Shown here one piece after another: positions 38,001-45,953 of a stretch of DNA of 64,000 nt. Both the position numbers and the translations under genes were made by a program. This DNA comes from CAVOOW01 sp963697675 (lineage in GTDB: Bacteria; Actinomycetota; Actinomycetes; JACCUZ01). Below the pieces are notes generated by a model that was not told the DNA's origin, did no database searches, and worked only from the letters and a program-made list of their open reading frames with translations. The stretch lies in assembly GCA_963697675.1 (NCBI GenBank), contig CAVOOW010000006.1, forward strand, positions 1,605,238 through 1,669,237, given 5' to 3'. Positions within the stretch are counted from its first letter, which is position 1. Each line of letters begins with the position of its first letter.

Positions 38001-38338
38001 GGATGAAACCGCTGCGACTGCGGGAACGCACGATCCACCAAGTCTGGTTGCCCTATCACTGGGGTTCGACCGGACTCGTGACCGGAGACTCCGCCAACGA
38101 CCTGTTCGGGGTGTCGCTCGACCCCAACGTGCTGATCCAGGAGAGCAAGGTGTCCACCTGCGACGTCGTCGCCGGACGGCGACCTCGAGGGCGCGAGCTC
38201 CTGGCGTTCGTCGAGGGATATCGCCGACGTGCAGGAGTGACCGTTGAGACCGGAAGTGTCCTCGCGACAGTGGGGACACCTGCGCAGAAAGCACATCTGG
38301 AGAACGCAACCGACGATGAGATCCAGAACGAGGGCTAG
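35024..38338 (+). CDS. fdhA: Formate dehydrogenase catalytic subunit, selenoprotein (Sec190 at TGA 35591-35593)
   Basis: This Mo/W-bis-MGD enzyme oxidises formate to CO2. The ATG at 35024 has a GGAGGAGG site. The N-terminal [4Fe-4S] site is Cys51, Cys54, Cys58 (CPYCAVGC) and Cys86 (LCPKG). An in-frame TGA at codon 190 lies in ENQARI-U-HSATVPGLG, exactly where selenocysteine occurs in FDHs, and the same frame continues for 914 further codons. A hairpin with a GGTCT loop follows 18 bases after it. The C-terminus is a molybdopterin-dinucleotide-binding domain (FTTARLTEHHTAGAMSRTLP). No twin-arginine signal is visible. Total 1104 residues. fdhB and the membrane subunit follow. Confidence 0.95.
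35594..35640 (+). promoter_or_regulatory. SECIS-like element in fdhA
   Basis: Directly after the TGA, GTCCCC (35606-35611) pairs with GGGGAC (35617-35622) around the loop GGTCT. The same pentaloop at the same 18-base distance from TGA is, from memory, found in E. coli fdhF. An outer pair, CCGCCAC (35598-35604) with GTGGCGG (35634-35640), could extend it. This should recruit SelB with selenocysteinyl-tRNA. Confidence 0.85.
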
Positions 38339-38340
38339 CG

Positions 38341-39276
38341 ATGAACAACAGCTTCTATGGCCCGCTGGACGACCCTGCCGGCGATGCCGGCCACGTCGAC
38401 CACCCGCCGCGCATGGGTTTCTTCACCGACACCTCGGTGTGCATCGGCTGCAAGGCGTGTGAGGTCGCCTGCAAGGAGTGGAACCTCGTGCCCGATGACG
38501 GGTTCAACCTGCTCGGCATGTCACTCGACAACACCGGCGGCCTCGGCGCCAACTCGTGGCGCCACGTCGCCTTCATCGAGCAACAACAGGTCGCAGCGGG
38601 TCAGAGTTCGTCGGCACCTTCCGCTGCGGAGGCCAGGGCGCCCGTTGACCTCCCGATGCCGTCGTTCGAGCTGCCAGGCGCGGGCACCGGCAGCGAGGGC
38701 CGCACCGACTTTCGCTGGCTGATGTCGTCGGACGTGTGCAAGCACTGCACCCACGCGGGCTGCCTCGACGTCTGCCCGACAGGCGCCCTGTTCCGCACCG
38801 AGTTCGGCACTGTTGTCGTGCAGCAGGACATCTGCAACGGCTGCGGCTATTGCGTCTCCGGGTGCCCGTATGGCGTCATCGAGCGACGCGAAGGCGACGG
38901 CCGTGCGAACAAGTGCACCCTCTGCTATGACCGGCTGAAGGGTGGCCACGAACCTGCTTGCGCGAAGGCGTGCCCCACCGACTCGATCCAGTTCGGTCCG
39001 CTCGACGAGCTGCGCGAGCGGGCAGCCGCCCGGCTCGACGTGCTGCGCCAGGGTGGCATCACCGAAGCCCGCCTCTATGGCGAAGATTCCAACGACGGTG
39101 TCGGCGGGGACGGCGCGTTCTTCCTGCTGCTCGACGAGCCGGAGGTCTATGGCCTGCCACCCGACCCGGTCGTCCCGACCCGCGAACTGCCACGGATGTG
39201 GCGACACGCCGGCGTGGCGGCCGGCGCCCTGCTCATTGCAGGCGTCGGGGCATTCGTCGCAGGACGGCGACCGTGA
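38341..39276 (+). CDS. fdhB: Formate dehydrogenase iron-sulfur subunit with C-terminal membrane anchor
   Basis: This 311-residue electron-transfer subunit has four cysteine clusters: CIGCKACEVAC, CKHCTHAGCLDVCP, CNGCGYCVSGCP and CTLCYDRLKGGHEPACAKAC, enough for four [4Fe-4S] centres. The insertion between clusters 1 and 2 (about 50 residues, Ser/Ala-rich) is longer than in E. coli FdnH. A C-terminal hydrophobic helix (AGVAAGALLIAGVGAFVAG) anchors it. It begins 2 bases after fdhA and ends in a GTGA overlap with the membrane subunit, so the three genes form one operon. Confidence 0.93.
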   Translation: MNNSFYGPLDDPAGDAGHVDHPPRMGFFTDTSVCIGCKACEVACKEWNLVPDDGFNLLGMSLDNTGGLGANSWRHVAFIEQQQVAAGQSSSAPSAAEARAPVDLPMPSFELPGAGTGSEGRTDFRWLMSSDVCKHCTHAGCLDVCPTGALFRTEFGTVVVQQDICNGCGYCVSGCPYGVIERREGDGRANKCTLCYDRLKGGHEPACAKACPTDSIQFGPLDELRERAAARLDVLRQGGITEARLYGEDSNDGVGGDGAFFLLLDEPEVYGLPPDPVVPTRELPRMWRHAGVAAGALLIAGVGAFVAGRRP

Positions 39277-40313
39277 CCGAGCGTACCTTCCGGCGGCACG
39301 GACGAGGCCGCGGCGACGACGGCTCCCGCGAGACACCGATGGTGCCGCGAGCCTCGTTCGAGTCCTACTACGGGCGACCGATCCTCAAGCCACCGGCGTG
39401 GGAAGACGACATCGCCTATTACTTCTTCCTCGGCGGCCTGTCCGCAGGAGCGAGCCTGCTCGCCGCAGGGGCGGACCTCACCGGCCGGCCGGCGCTGCGC
39501 AAGGGTACGAGGGTCACTTCCCTTTGCGCACTCGGCGTCGGCAGCTGTTTCCTCATCCGGGACCTCGGCCGCCCAGATCGCTTCCTCAACATGTTGCGGG
39601 TCTTCAAGCCGACCTCACCGATGAGCGTCGGCACCTGGATCCTCGCGGCCTATGGACCGGCGATCGGCGCGGCTGCGGTGAGTGAGGTGCAGCCTGCCTG
39701 GCTGCGCCAGTCGTTGCTCGGCCGGCTCATCGACGCACTGGCCCGCCCGGCCGGGCTTTCTGCCGCGGCACTCGCGCCCGCCGTCGCGGCGTACACCGCC
39801 GTGCTTCTCTCTCAGACGGCGGTGCCTGCGTGGCACGAGGCGTACGAGGAGCTGCCCTTCATCTTCACCGGGAGCGCGGCCGCCAGCGCGGGTGGCGTCG
39901 GGATGATCGTCGCGCCGGTGTCTGAGACGGGTCCGGCTCGGCTGTTCGCGCTGTATGGCGCCGCGGCCGAACTGCTCGCGTCGCACCGCCTCGAGTCGCG
40001 GCTGGGCATCGTCGACGAGGTCTTCCACACCGGAAAGGCGGGGACGCAACTGCGCCTGGCCAGCCGGCTGACGGCCGCAGGCGCAGCCGGCGCCGTTGTG
40101 CTCGGCCGGCGAAGCCGGGTGGCAGCGGTGGCGTCTGGCGCGGCACTGCTGGCGGGCGGTTTCTTCGAGCGGCTCGGGCTGCTCAACGCGGGGCGGCAGT
40201 CCACGATCGATCCGCGTTACGTCGTCGAGCCACAACGCGCCCGCCTCGCCAGCCGTCGGGACGAGCGTCGGCGCGTGGACGGTGAAAGCATGCGGGATTC
40301 GCCGGTGCCCTGA
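39273..40313 (+). CDS. NrfD/PsrC-type membrane subunit of formate dehydrogenase
   Basis: This 346-residue polytopic membrane protein belongs to the NrfD-like family. After a hydrophilic start, PILKPPAWEDDIAYYFFLGG introduces the first helix; further helices include LSAAALAPAVAAYTAVLLSQ and TAAGAAGAVVLG. NrfD proteins pass electrons to quinone without haem. The GTG at 39273 overlaps the fdhB stop. With fdhA and fdhB it forms a membrane formate:quinone oxidoreductase. No accessory genes (fdhD, selA, selB, selD, selC) are in the window. Confidence 0.88.
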   Translation: MTERTFRRHGRGRGDDGSRETPMVPRASFESYYGRPILKPPAWEDDIAYYFFLGGLSAGASLLAAGADLTGRPALRKGTRVTSLCALGVGSCFLIRDLGRPDRFLNMLRVFKPTSPMSVGTWILAAYGPAIGAAAVSEVQPAWLRQSLLGRLIDALARPAGLSAAALAPAVAAYTAVLLSQTAVPAWHEAYEELPFIFTGSAAASAGGVGMIVAPVSETGPARLFALYGAAAELLASHRLESRLGIVDEVFHTGKAGTQLRLASRLTAAGAAGAVVLGRRSRVAAVASGAALLAGGFFERLGLLNAGRQSTIDPRYVVEPQRARLASRRDERRRVDGESMRDSPVP

Positions 40314-40848
40314 CCCTGGCAGATCGCGCAGGCGGGATCTATGAACGCGAACGAGGCCGATGTCACTCGAACAGGCCAGCGTCCTGACATTCCTTGACGA
40401 GGACGATCATCGCCAAGCGGAACGCGCCGACAACCGCTCCTAACTCGACCCGGCACCGGACATGGCACCCTCGTCCGGGAATTTCGGAGTCGCGGCAAGT
40501 CCGGCGCGGATAGCGACGCTCGGCCGCGGCCGCGCTGGTGCTCAACTGGTGGGAATCGCGGATGCTTGGCGCGTCGGCTTCCTCTGGCGTCGCCAGGGTT
40601 TGCTGCTCGGCCAGGTCTGCCTGCCATCCCGAGCAGAACTCGACGCGGTAGTGGCATAGGGCCCCCCGCAGCCCTTGGTGGCCAGCGTCCCGAACAGGAT
40701 CTGCGGAACGGCGACGGCGGTTCCGGAGACGACGCCGGGAACCAGCCAGTCGACCTCCGACCAAGACGTCATCCAACACCGTCTCGGGGGAGATTCAGCG
40801 GCAGCGCCTGACATCGGGGAACTCGCCGCCGGAAGCGACTACTCGCGT
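40314..40848. other. Gap without recognisable gene
   Basis: Open frames on both strands lack family features or ribosome sites. One minus-strand frame near 40620-40780 has a hydrophobic run, VPGVVSGTAVAVPQILFGTL, that might be the relic of a membrane protein. I saw no tRNA-Sec or selenium gene here. Confidence 0.4.
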
Positions 40849-41067
40849 TCAGTCGGTCTCCGAGTCCTTGCCCATCGATGCCTCGTAGTCTGCGTCGGCG
40901 CTGTTCGTCTCGTTCTCGCCGTCCTGCTGTTCAACCGTGGAGGTGTCCTCACCCTTGGACGCCATCCGGTCAGCTTCCGCGCTGTCCACGGTAGCGTTCT
41001 CGTTCTCGTCCTCTGCTCGCTCGGCTGCGACTGCCGCCGCTACCGCCGCTGGGTTGGTGCTGCTCAT
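40849..41067 (-). CDS. Small, highly acidic, disordered protein (72 aa)
   Basis: This 72-residue protein is almost without hydrophobic residues after an alanine-rich start (PAAVAAAVAAERAEDENENA) and is dominated by Glu, Asp, Ser, Thr and Asn, so it should be disordered. A near-perfect AAGGAGG ribosome site lies 5 bases before the ATG at 41067, which is strong evidence that it is translated. It contains no Cys. Function is unknown; such proteins often appear in stress responses. Confidence 0.7.
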   Translation of the reverse strand: MSSTNPAAVAAAVAAERAEDENENATVDSAEADRMASKGEDTSTVEQQDGENETNSADADYEASMGKDSETD

Positions 41068-41558
41068 CGTTCCTCCTTTGCGAGGCGGGCACTGTCGGTG
41101 GAGTTGGCCCGCGTACCGTTGCGTTCATTGCACCTAGTGGCCCGCTTAAACCGGCTATCTCTGGGGAGCACACGGTCGAGGGCAAACTGACCTTCCCCGC
41201 GTGCGCGCTCGCGGCCATTTGCGGACATCCCGTCGTCGCAGGCGTCGGCGAGTTCGCGCAGATCGGCAACCAGACCGCGATGGGATTCTGGTGCTCCCGG
41301 AGCGCCGCTTGGCGCCTCGCGCGTCGAGGCGGGGCAGAGTCAGCACGCCGTGACAATGGTCGCGGCGATGTCAGGGAGCCGTCGATTCTGGCGTTGAGAC
41401 GGCCAGCGGCTTCGCATCATCCTCACGCTCTTGGTGGCTGATCGGCACCTGCACGGCCCGTCTTCGGAGGCGCATTCCTGGAGTGGACGCGGGCATCCTC
41501 AACGACACCCGGCGACCCAACAGGCCGCACAGCGGCCGCGAGCGTCGCCGCGACGCGC
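41068..41558. other. Gap with no assignable gene
   Basis: A plus-strand frame around 41160-41300 reads GKLTFPACALAAICGHPVVA, which may be a gene fragment, but it has no start context and no recognised family. I see no RNA gene or terminator that I can support. Confidence 0.35.
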
Positions 41559-42905
41559 CTAGATTTGGACGTCCCAGGCGAGCAGTACGTCGCCGTCTGC
41601 CAGTGCCACGTGCCGATTGACCAGTTGCAGCCCGTCGGCGATGCAATCGAGGCCGAGATCCCCCACAGCCTCGATGCCCGCACCGACAACGGTCGGCGAG
41701 ATGGACACGACTAACCGGTCAACGAGTCGCTCTCGGATGAGCGAGGTGATCACTTTGCTCCCCCCCTCGACCATGAGACTGCGCACACCGTCTGCCCGCA
41801 GGTCGGCGAGCACGGGTGTGAGAGCGAGGCCCTCACTCGCGCCGGCAACCTCCCGCACCGACACTCCTGCGGCTTCGAGGACGGACTTGCGGACGCGATT
41901 GGCTGGTCGGCGGCAGTAGACGATTGTCGTGGCGTCATCGTCGAGAATCTTGGCGGCCGGCGGAGTGCGCAAGGTCGAGTCCAGGAGCACCCGGATCGGT
42001 GACGCGCCAGGCACCAGCCGCACCGTCAGCTGAGGGTCGTCGCACACCGCGGTCTGCGAACCGACAAGAACTGCGTCGCAGGCAGCGCGTAGGGCATGCG
42101 ATACCTGTCGTTCTGCCTCACCGCTGATCCACTTCGAATCGCCGGTTATCGTCGCGATCCGCCCGTCGAGTGTCTGCGCGTACTTCACCATTACGTACGG
42201 GCGGTCCGGGTGCGGCCGAACTGTTCCGATCAGACTAGCCACGTCGACGGGCGCGGAGGGCGGCTCCGGTAAGGCATTCCCTGTCGGGGCCAGATGACCG
42301 AGGCGATCCGCCTTTGTCGACAAGTATGCGCGGTTACGCTCCTGCGCCGCGGTCGGCAGCGGGATGATCCCGATGACGTCCAAGCCGGCTACGGTCAGGG
42401 CCTGGGCCTTCGCCGGATTGTTGGAGAGCAGCCGCACCGCGCGGACTCCCAATTTCGCGAGGACCTCACCCGCATAAGAGTAATCTCGGGCATCCACCGG
42501 CAGACCAAGGCGGATGTTGGCGTCGACGGTGTCGGCACCAAGGTCCTGCTCCATGTATGCCCGAAGTTTGCTGACAAGGCCAATGCCGCGGCCCTCATGG
42601 CCGGTGAGATAAAGGACGACGCCGCGCCCTTCCGCGGTCACGGCCCGGAGGCTGGTCCTGAGCTGGATGCCGCAGTCGCATCTCAAGGACCCCAGCGCAT
42701 CGCCAGTCAGACACTCCGAGTGCAGCCTGGTGAGCACAGGTTCTTCCCCGGAGAGATCCCCTCTGCAGAGCGCAAGGTAGACATGCCCAGTCGGAACCTC
42801 GAAGGCCCGCGCCGCGAACTCGCCGTAGGGAGTCGGAAGCACTACGGCGCCCACGTCACGGACCAGAGGCGTCGGTTCAGGACGATCTTGCACGGGAAGA
42901 GTCAT
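41559..42905 (-). CDS. GTP cyclohydrolase II fused to RibD-like reductase domain
   Basis: This 448-residue fusion has an N-terminal RibA domain (zinc cysteines in LHSECLTGDALGSLRCDCG; catalytic GHEGRGIGL) and a C-terminal RibD_C reductase (PYVMVKYAQTLDGRIAT, GGSKVITSLI). RibA opens GTP to the pyrimidine, while RibD_C reduces the ribosylamino group; the deaminase step between them is not present in this protein. The ATG at 42905 is used; an ATG at 42947 is possible. The fusion suggests a specialised flavin or deazaflavin side pathway next to an F420-type oxidoreductase, rather than the main rib operon. No FMN riboswitch is visible upstream. Confidence 0.9.
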   Translation of the reverse strand: MTLPVQDRPEPTPLVRDVGAVVLPTPYGEFAARAFEVPTGHVYLALCRGDLSGEEPVLTRLHSECLTGDALGSLRCDCGIQLRTSLRAVTAEGRGVVLYLTGHEGRGIGLVSKLRAYMEQDLGADTVDANIRLGLPVDARDYSYAGEVLAKLGVRAVRLLSNNPAKAQALTVAGLDVIGIIPLPTAAQERNRAYLSTKADRLGHLAPTGNALPEPPSAPVDVASLIGTVRPHPDRPYVMVKYAQTLDGRIATITGDSKWISGEAERQVSHALRAACDAVLVGSQTAVCDDPQLTVRLVPGASPIRVLLDSTLRTPPAAKILDDDATTIVYCRRPANRVRKSVLEAAGVSVREVAGASEGLALTPVLADLRADGVRSLMVEGGSKVITSLIRERLVDRLVVSISPTVVGAGIEAVGDLGLDCIADGLQLVNRHVALADGDVLLAWDVQI

Positions 42906-43213
42906 GCTGATGACTACCACCTCGACCAAGAGTGAAACCGGCCGCATAGGGCCACGTAAGAAGACCCGGGATTCTGCAGTCACCCGCCCCGGTCGGTGGA
43001 GATGATGACGGTCGCTGTGTGCCAGTCGCCCGGTTCGGTCCTTCTCCGCGTTCAACTCGCGACTTCGGCTCGGGATAAAGTGCCCGCACCGAGCCCTGCC
43101 CCGCCAGACCCCGCAACAGCCCTCCCAAGGCATTCCTCAAGCCGCAGCCAGTGGCACGCTTTGCCGGCAGCCCGGCCCGCAGGCCATGAACGGCACTCGT
43201 CACAACTAATGGC

Positions 43214-43257
43214 GTCAAGGCAACCTTGACACTCCTTACGTGTCAAGATTATCTTGA
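43214..43257. promoter_or_regulatory. Double palindromic operator before C45-type hydrolase
   Basis: Two palindromes share the half-site TCAAG: GTCAAGGCAACCTTGAC (43214-43230) and TCAAGATTATCTTGA (43243-43257). Their centres are 28 bases apart. Their facing inner halves also form a third inverted repeat, TTGACAC (43226-43232) with GTGTCAA (43240-43246). The second palindrome ends 8 bases before the proposed hydrolase start, so occupation would block transcription or translation. The symmetry resembles MarR-type operators, but the regulator is not in the neighbourhood. Confidence 0.65.
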
Positions 43258-43265
43258 CGCCCGTG

Positions 43266-44267
43266 ATGCAGGGCAACGAAGATGTACCGACTCCCGCCAT
43301 GACTTTCTACGGCATCAAAGAGGCGCTGCCTGGCGTGCGATGGCGGGCGCTATTCGATGTGCTCTGGCCGGGTTACCGCCGCTGGTACCTCAGCGAGGGA
43401 GATGCCGCTCGCCCAAGTCTCGGCGTCGCGCGGCGCCAGTTGACGCGCCACATGCCCGAGCTGGTCCCGACCTGGCAGCGCCTGGTCAGCCTGGTAGGCG
43501 GTGACAACGACGCGGCGAGGATGCTCACACTGGTGAATCCACCGCGATTCCTGCCCGGCTGCTCCCAGGCGGTGCTGAGGGGCGAGACCCCGATGCTGGT
43601 GCGCAACTATGACTATCACCCTGATCTGTGCGAACAGGTGGTCTACTCGAGCGCTTTCACCGGTCGGCGAGTCATCGGCACGAGTGACTGCCTGTGGGGC
43701 CTGCTGGATGGCATGAACGACGCCGGACTGGTGGTATCTCTGGCGTACGGCGGGCGGCGCGACCGCGGGTCTGGATTCGGCATCCCGTTGGTCGTTCGCT
43801 ATCTGCTCGAGGTCGCCGAGACGGTCGCGGAAGCGACGTCGGTGCTGGCCAGGGTCCCTGTCAACATGGCCTACAACCTGACGTTGCTGGACGCACATGG
43901 CGAGGCGGCGACAGCGTTCGTCGCCCCCGGAGTGGCGCCGGAACTCAGCGCCCTGGACGCGGCCACCAATCACCGGGGCGTGGTGCCCGACTGCCCGGAA
44001 CACGCCGCCGCCTTCCGCAGCGTGCAGCGTCAGCGGGTGCTGCTGGATCTGCTCGCCACCCGGCCTGAGCCCGACACGATGGTCCAGGCGTTCGGCAGAC
44101 CACCGCTGTACAACACGGCGTACGACAGCGGGTTCGGCACGATCTACACCGCCGCTTACCGTCCCGACGTTGGCGTCGTCGACTACATCTGGCCCGGCTC
44201 GACCTGGCGACGTAGCTTCGACTCGCCCACAGCAACCCACACGATCTCACTCAGCCCAGGTTCTTGA
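43266..44267 (+). CDS. C45-family autoproteolytic acyltransferase/amide hydrolase-like protein
   Basis: This 333-residue protein is related to the N-terminal-nucleophile hydrolases of peptidase family C45 and the linear amide C-N hydrolases. The probable nucleophile is Cys99 in FLPGCSQAVL, followed by PMLVRNYDYHPDL, GTSDCLWGLLDGMNDAGL and VVSLAYGGR, matching the family. In relatives the protein self-cleaves before the cysteine; residues 1-98 would then be released. The start could be TTG 43254, GTG 43263, ATG 43266 or ATG 43299. It is divergent from the RibA/RibD fusion and preceded by a conspicuous operator. Confidence 0.82.
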   Translation: MQGNEDVPTPAMTFYGIKEALPGVRWRALFDVLWPGYRRWYLSEGDAARPSLGVARRQLTRHMPELVPTWQRLVSLVGGDNDAARMLTLVNPPRFLPGCSQAVLRGETPMLVRNYDYHPDLCEQVVYSSAFTGRRVIGTSDCLWGLLDGMNDAGLVVSLAYGGRRDRGSGFGIPLVVRYLLEVAETVAEATSVLARVPVNMAYNLTLLDAHGEAATAFVAPGVAPELSALDAATNHRGVVPDCPEHAAAFRSVQRQRVLLDLLATRPEPDTMVQAFGRPPLYNTAYDSGFGTIYTAAYRPDVGVVDYIWPGSTWRRSFDSPTATHTISLSPGS

Positions 44268-44290
44268 CCGGCTGGGGCAAACTAGCGAGC

Positions 44291-44551
44291 ATGCCTGCTG
44301 CGTGGAGTCGCGAAACGCTCGACCGTGCCGCCACGATCGACGTGGCCGATCTGGCTCGCGCAGCGCTCGAATCGCTCGCCCATCGAACCGATCCTGACGC
44401 ATTTGCACAGTTGCTGGACCTGGCGCAGGTCACCGGGGAGTGCCTGGGGATAAGCGCACGCACCCTCGCCGAGCAAGGTTCCTGGTCAGGAGTGGCCCAA
44501 GTGGCCGGCACGACGAAGCAGGCGGCCTGGGAGCGCTGGAGCCGCCATTGA
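44291..44551 (+). CDS. Small putative DNA-binding protein (HTH-like)
   Basis: This 86-residue protein ends with GSWSGVAQVAGTTKQAAWER, very like the C-terminal helix-turn-helix of small actinomycete proteins of the WADIGRALGVSRQAAWERF type. The N-terminal half is helical. The start at 44291 has only a weak GCGAG sequence upstream. It lies 23 bases after the C45-type hydrolase and may be in the same transcript, so it is a candidate regulator. Confidence 0.65.
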   Translation: MPAAWSRETLDRAATIDVADLARAALESLAHRTDPDAFAQLLDLAQVTGECLGISARTLAEQGSWSGVAQVAGTTKQAAWERWSRH

Positions 44552-44745
44552 CCCGAGTCCGCCATGGTGACTTATCCATCACCCGCGAGCTGGCGTCGCG
44601 CGAGCTTGAGTGCCACATCGGTTGTGAGGCTGCCACGTCGATTTCACCAACCATTGAGATCAACTCGCTGTTGTGCGCCATTGGGCTTCCGCCGACGTCG
44701 GGTCATGCCCCAGTCCGTGGAACAAACGCGAGACAGGCAGTCGGG

Positions 44746-45579
44746 TTAGCCGGCGGCGGTGCTGCGGTTGGCCTCGTCTCGGAAGGCCAGCCAGTCGGTC
44801 AGCCTGCCAAGGTCGTAGCGGGGACCGCTGAGCCCCACCGTGAACAGCCGCACCCCGAGGTCGGAAAGCCTGAGGCCGTCCTCATCCGGCCCGCCTTGCA
44901 CGCCCACGGATCGTTCGATCTCGAGGGGGTCGCGTCCCTCCGTGGCACACCACTGGTCGAGCACGCTGCTCTTACGGATGAACGTCTCGGGGTCGCCGAA
45001 GCTGTGCCAGATATCTGCGTGCCGGGCGACCAAGCGCAACGTCTTCTTCTCACCACCGCCGCCGATCAGCACGGGGATCTTGCGGGTGGCTGCCGGGTTG
45101 AGCCGCCCCCACCGCCGCTCGATGCGGGGGAGCGCCTGGCCGAGGTCGTCCAGCCGCGAGCCGGCGGTTCTGAACTCGTAGCCGTACTCCGCGTAGTCCC
45201 TCTCGAACCAGCCCGAGCCGATACCCAGGATGAGCCGGCCGCCACTGATGTGATCGACGGTACGTGCCATGTCCGCGAGCAATTCGGGGTTGCGGTAGCT
45301 ATTGCAGGTCACCAAGGCGCCGATCTCGACTCGCGATGTCGCCTCGGCCCACGCGCCGAGAATCGTCCAGCACTCAAAGTGCTTGCCCTCCGGTTCACCG
45401 TTGAGTGGGAAGAAATGGTCCCAATTGAAGACCACGTCGACGCCGAGTTCCTCGGCCCCGACCGCGGCCCGACGCAGCTCCTGCCAGTCGGCGTGCTGTG
45501 GCTGCAGTTGCACCCCCACGCGCAGCGGCCGAGCGGCGATGGGCGGCTGCGCGGTCGAGCCCTTGCTCGTTGTTGACAT
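44746..45579 (-). CDS. LLM-class F420-dependent oxidoreductase
   Basis: This 277-residue luciferase-like TIM-barrel oxidoreductase has RVGVQLQPQHADWQELRRAA, the NWDHFFPL segment, ALVTCNSYRNPELLADMART and GGRLILGIGSGWFERDYAEY, which form the F420/FMN and substrate pocket in the family. The pattern fits the F420-dependent subgroup common in mycobacteria and relatives. The ATG at 45579 has no clear Shine-Dalgarno sequence. Its reductant, coenzyme F420, fits with the RibA-like gene nearby only in a general sense. Confidence 0.88.
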   Translation of the reverse strand: MSTTSKGSTAQPPIAARPLRVGVQLQPQHADWQELRRAAVGAEELGVDVVFNWDHFFPLNGEPEGKHFECWTILGAWAEATSRVEIGALVTCNSYRNPELLADMARTVDHISGGRLILGIGSGWFERDYAEYGYEFRTAGSRLDDLGQALPRIERRWGRLNPAATRKIPVLIGGGGEKKTLRLVARHADIWHSFGDPETFIRKSSVLDQWCATEGRDPLEIERSVGVQGGPDEDGLRLSDLGVRLFTVGLSGPRYDLGRLTDWLAFRDEANRSTAAG

Positions 45580-45953
45580 GCGAAACCAGCCGATCAGATC
45601 GAGGCAACAGGACAGGTCAGGGCACAGTAAACCTGGTGGCCATCGCCCCGCCTCCCCGGCGCGAAGGTGCCGTCGCGGGGACAACTGCGCAGCCAGTGCC
45701 ACCTTTGGGCAAAGGACAAGACTTCTTGGTCGTCGAGCAAGATGGCACCCTTCGATGTGCATCGTCTCGACATGCACCGGCGGACTGTTCCAGCGAGGTC
45801 GGTCGGCTCGACCGGCAGCCGCTTGCTGGCAGGTTGAAGTTCTCGTCGTAGTGGCTGGTCCCCGATTCACCCCTGACACAGATTGATGTTTTCGAACAGC
45901 CGCCACGTACCGCTCCAGCGACGGGGTGGTGGACCGAGACCTTGTTGCCACGC
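45580..45953. other. Gap without assignable gene
   Basis: These 374 bases between two minus-strand genes contain no recognisable family or RNA. It should include the promoter of the F420-type oxidoreductase. Confidence 0.4.

Noticed and set aside
42906..43213. FMN riboswitch upstream of the RibA/RibD fusion
   Set aside because: I could not find the conserved RFN-element core (such as AGGGAYYC-type blocks) in this stretch.
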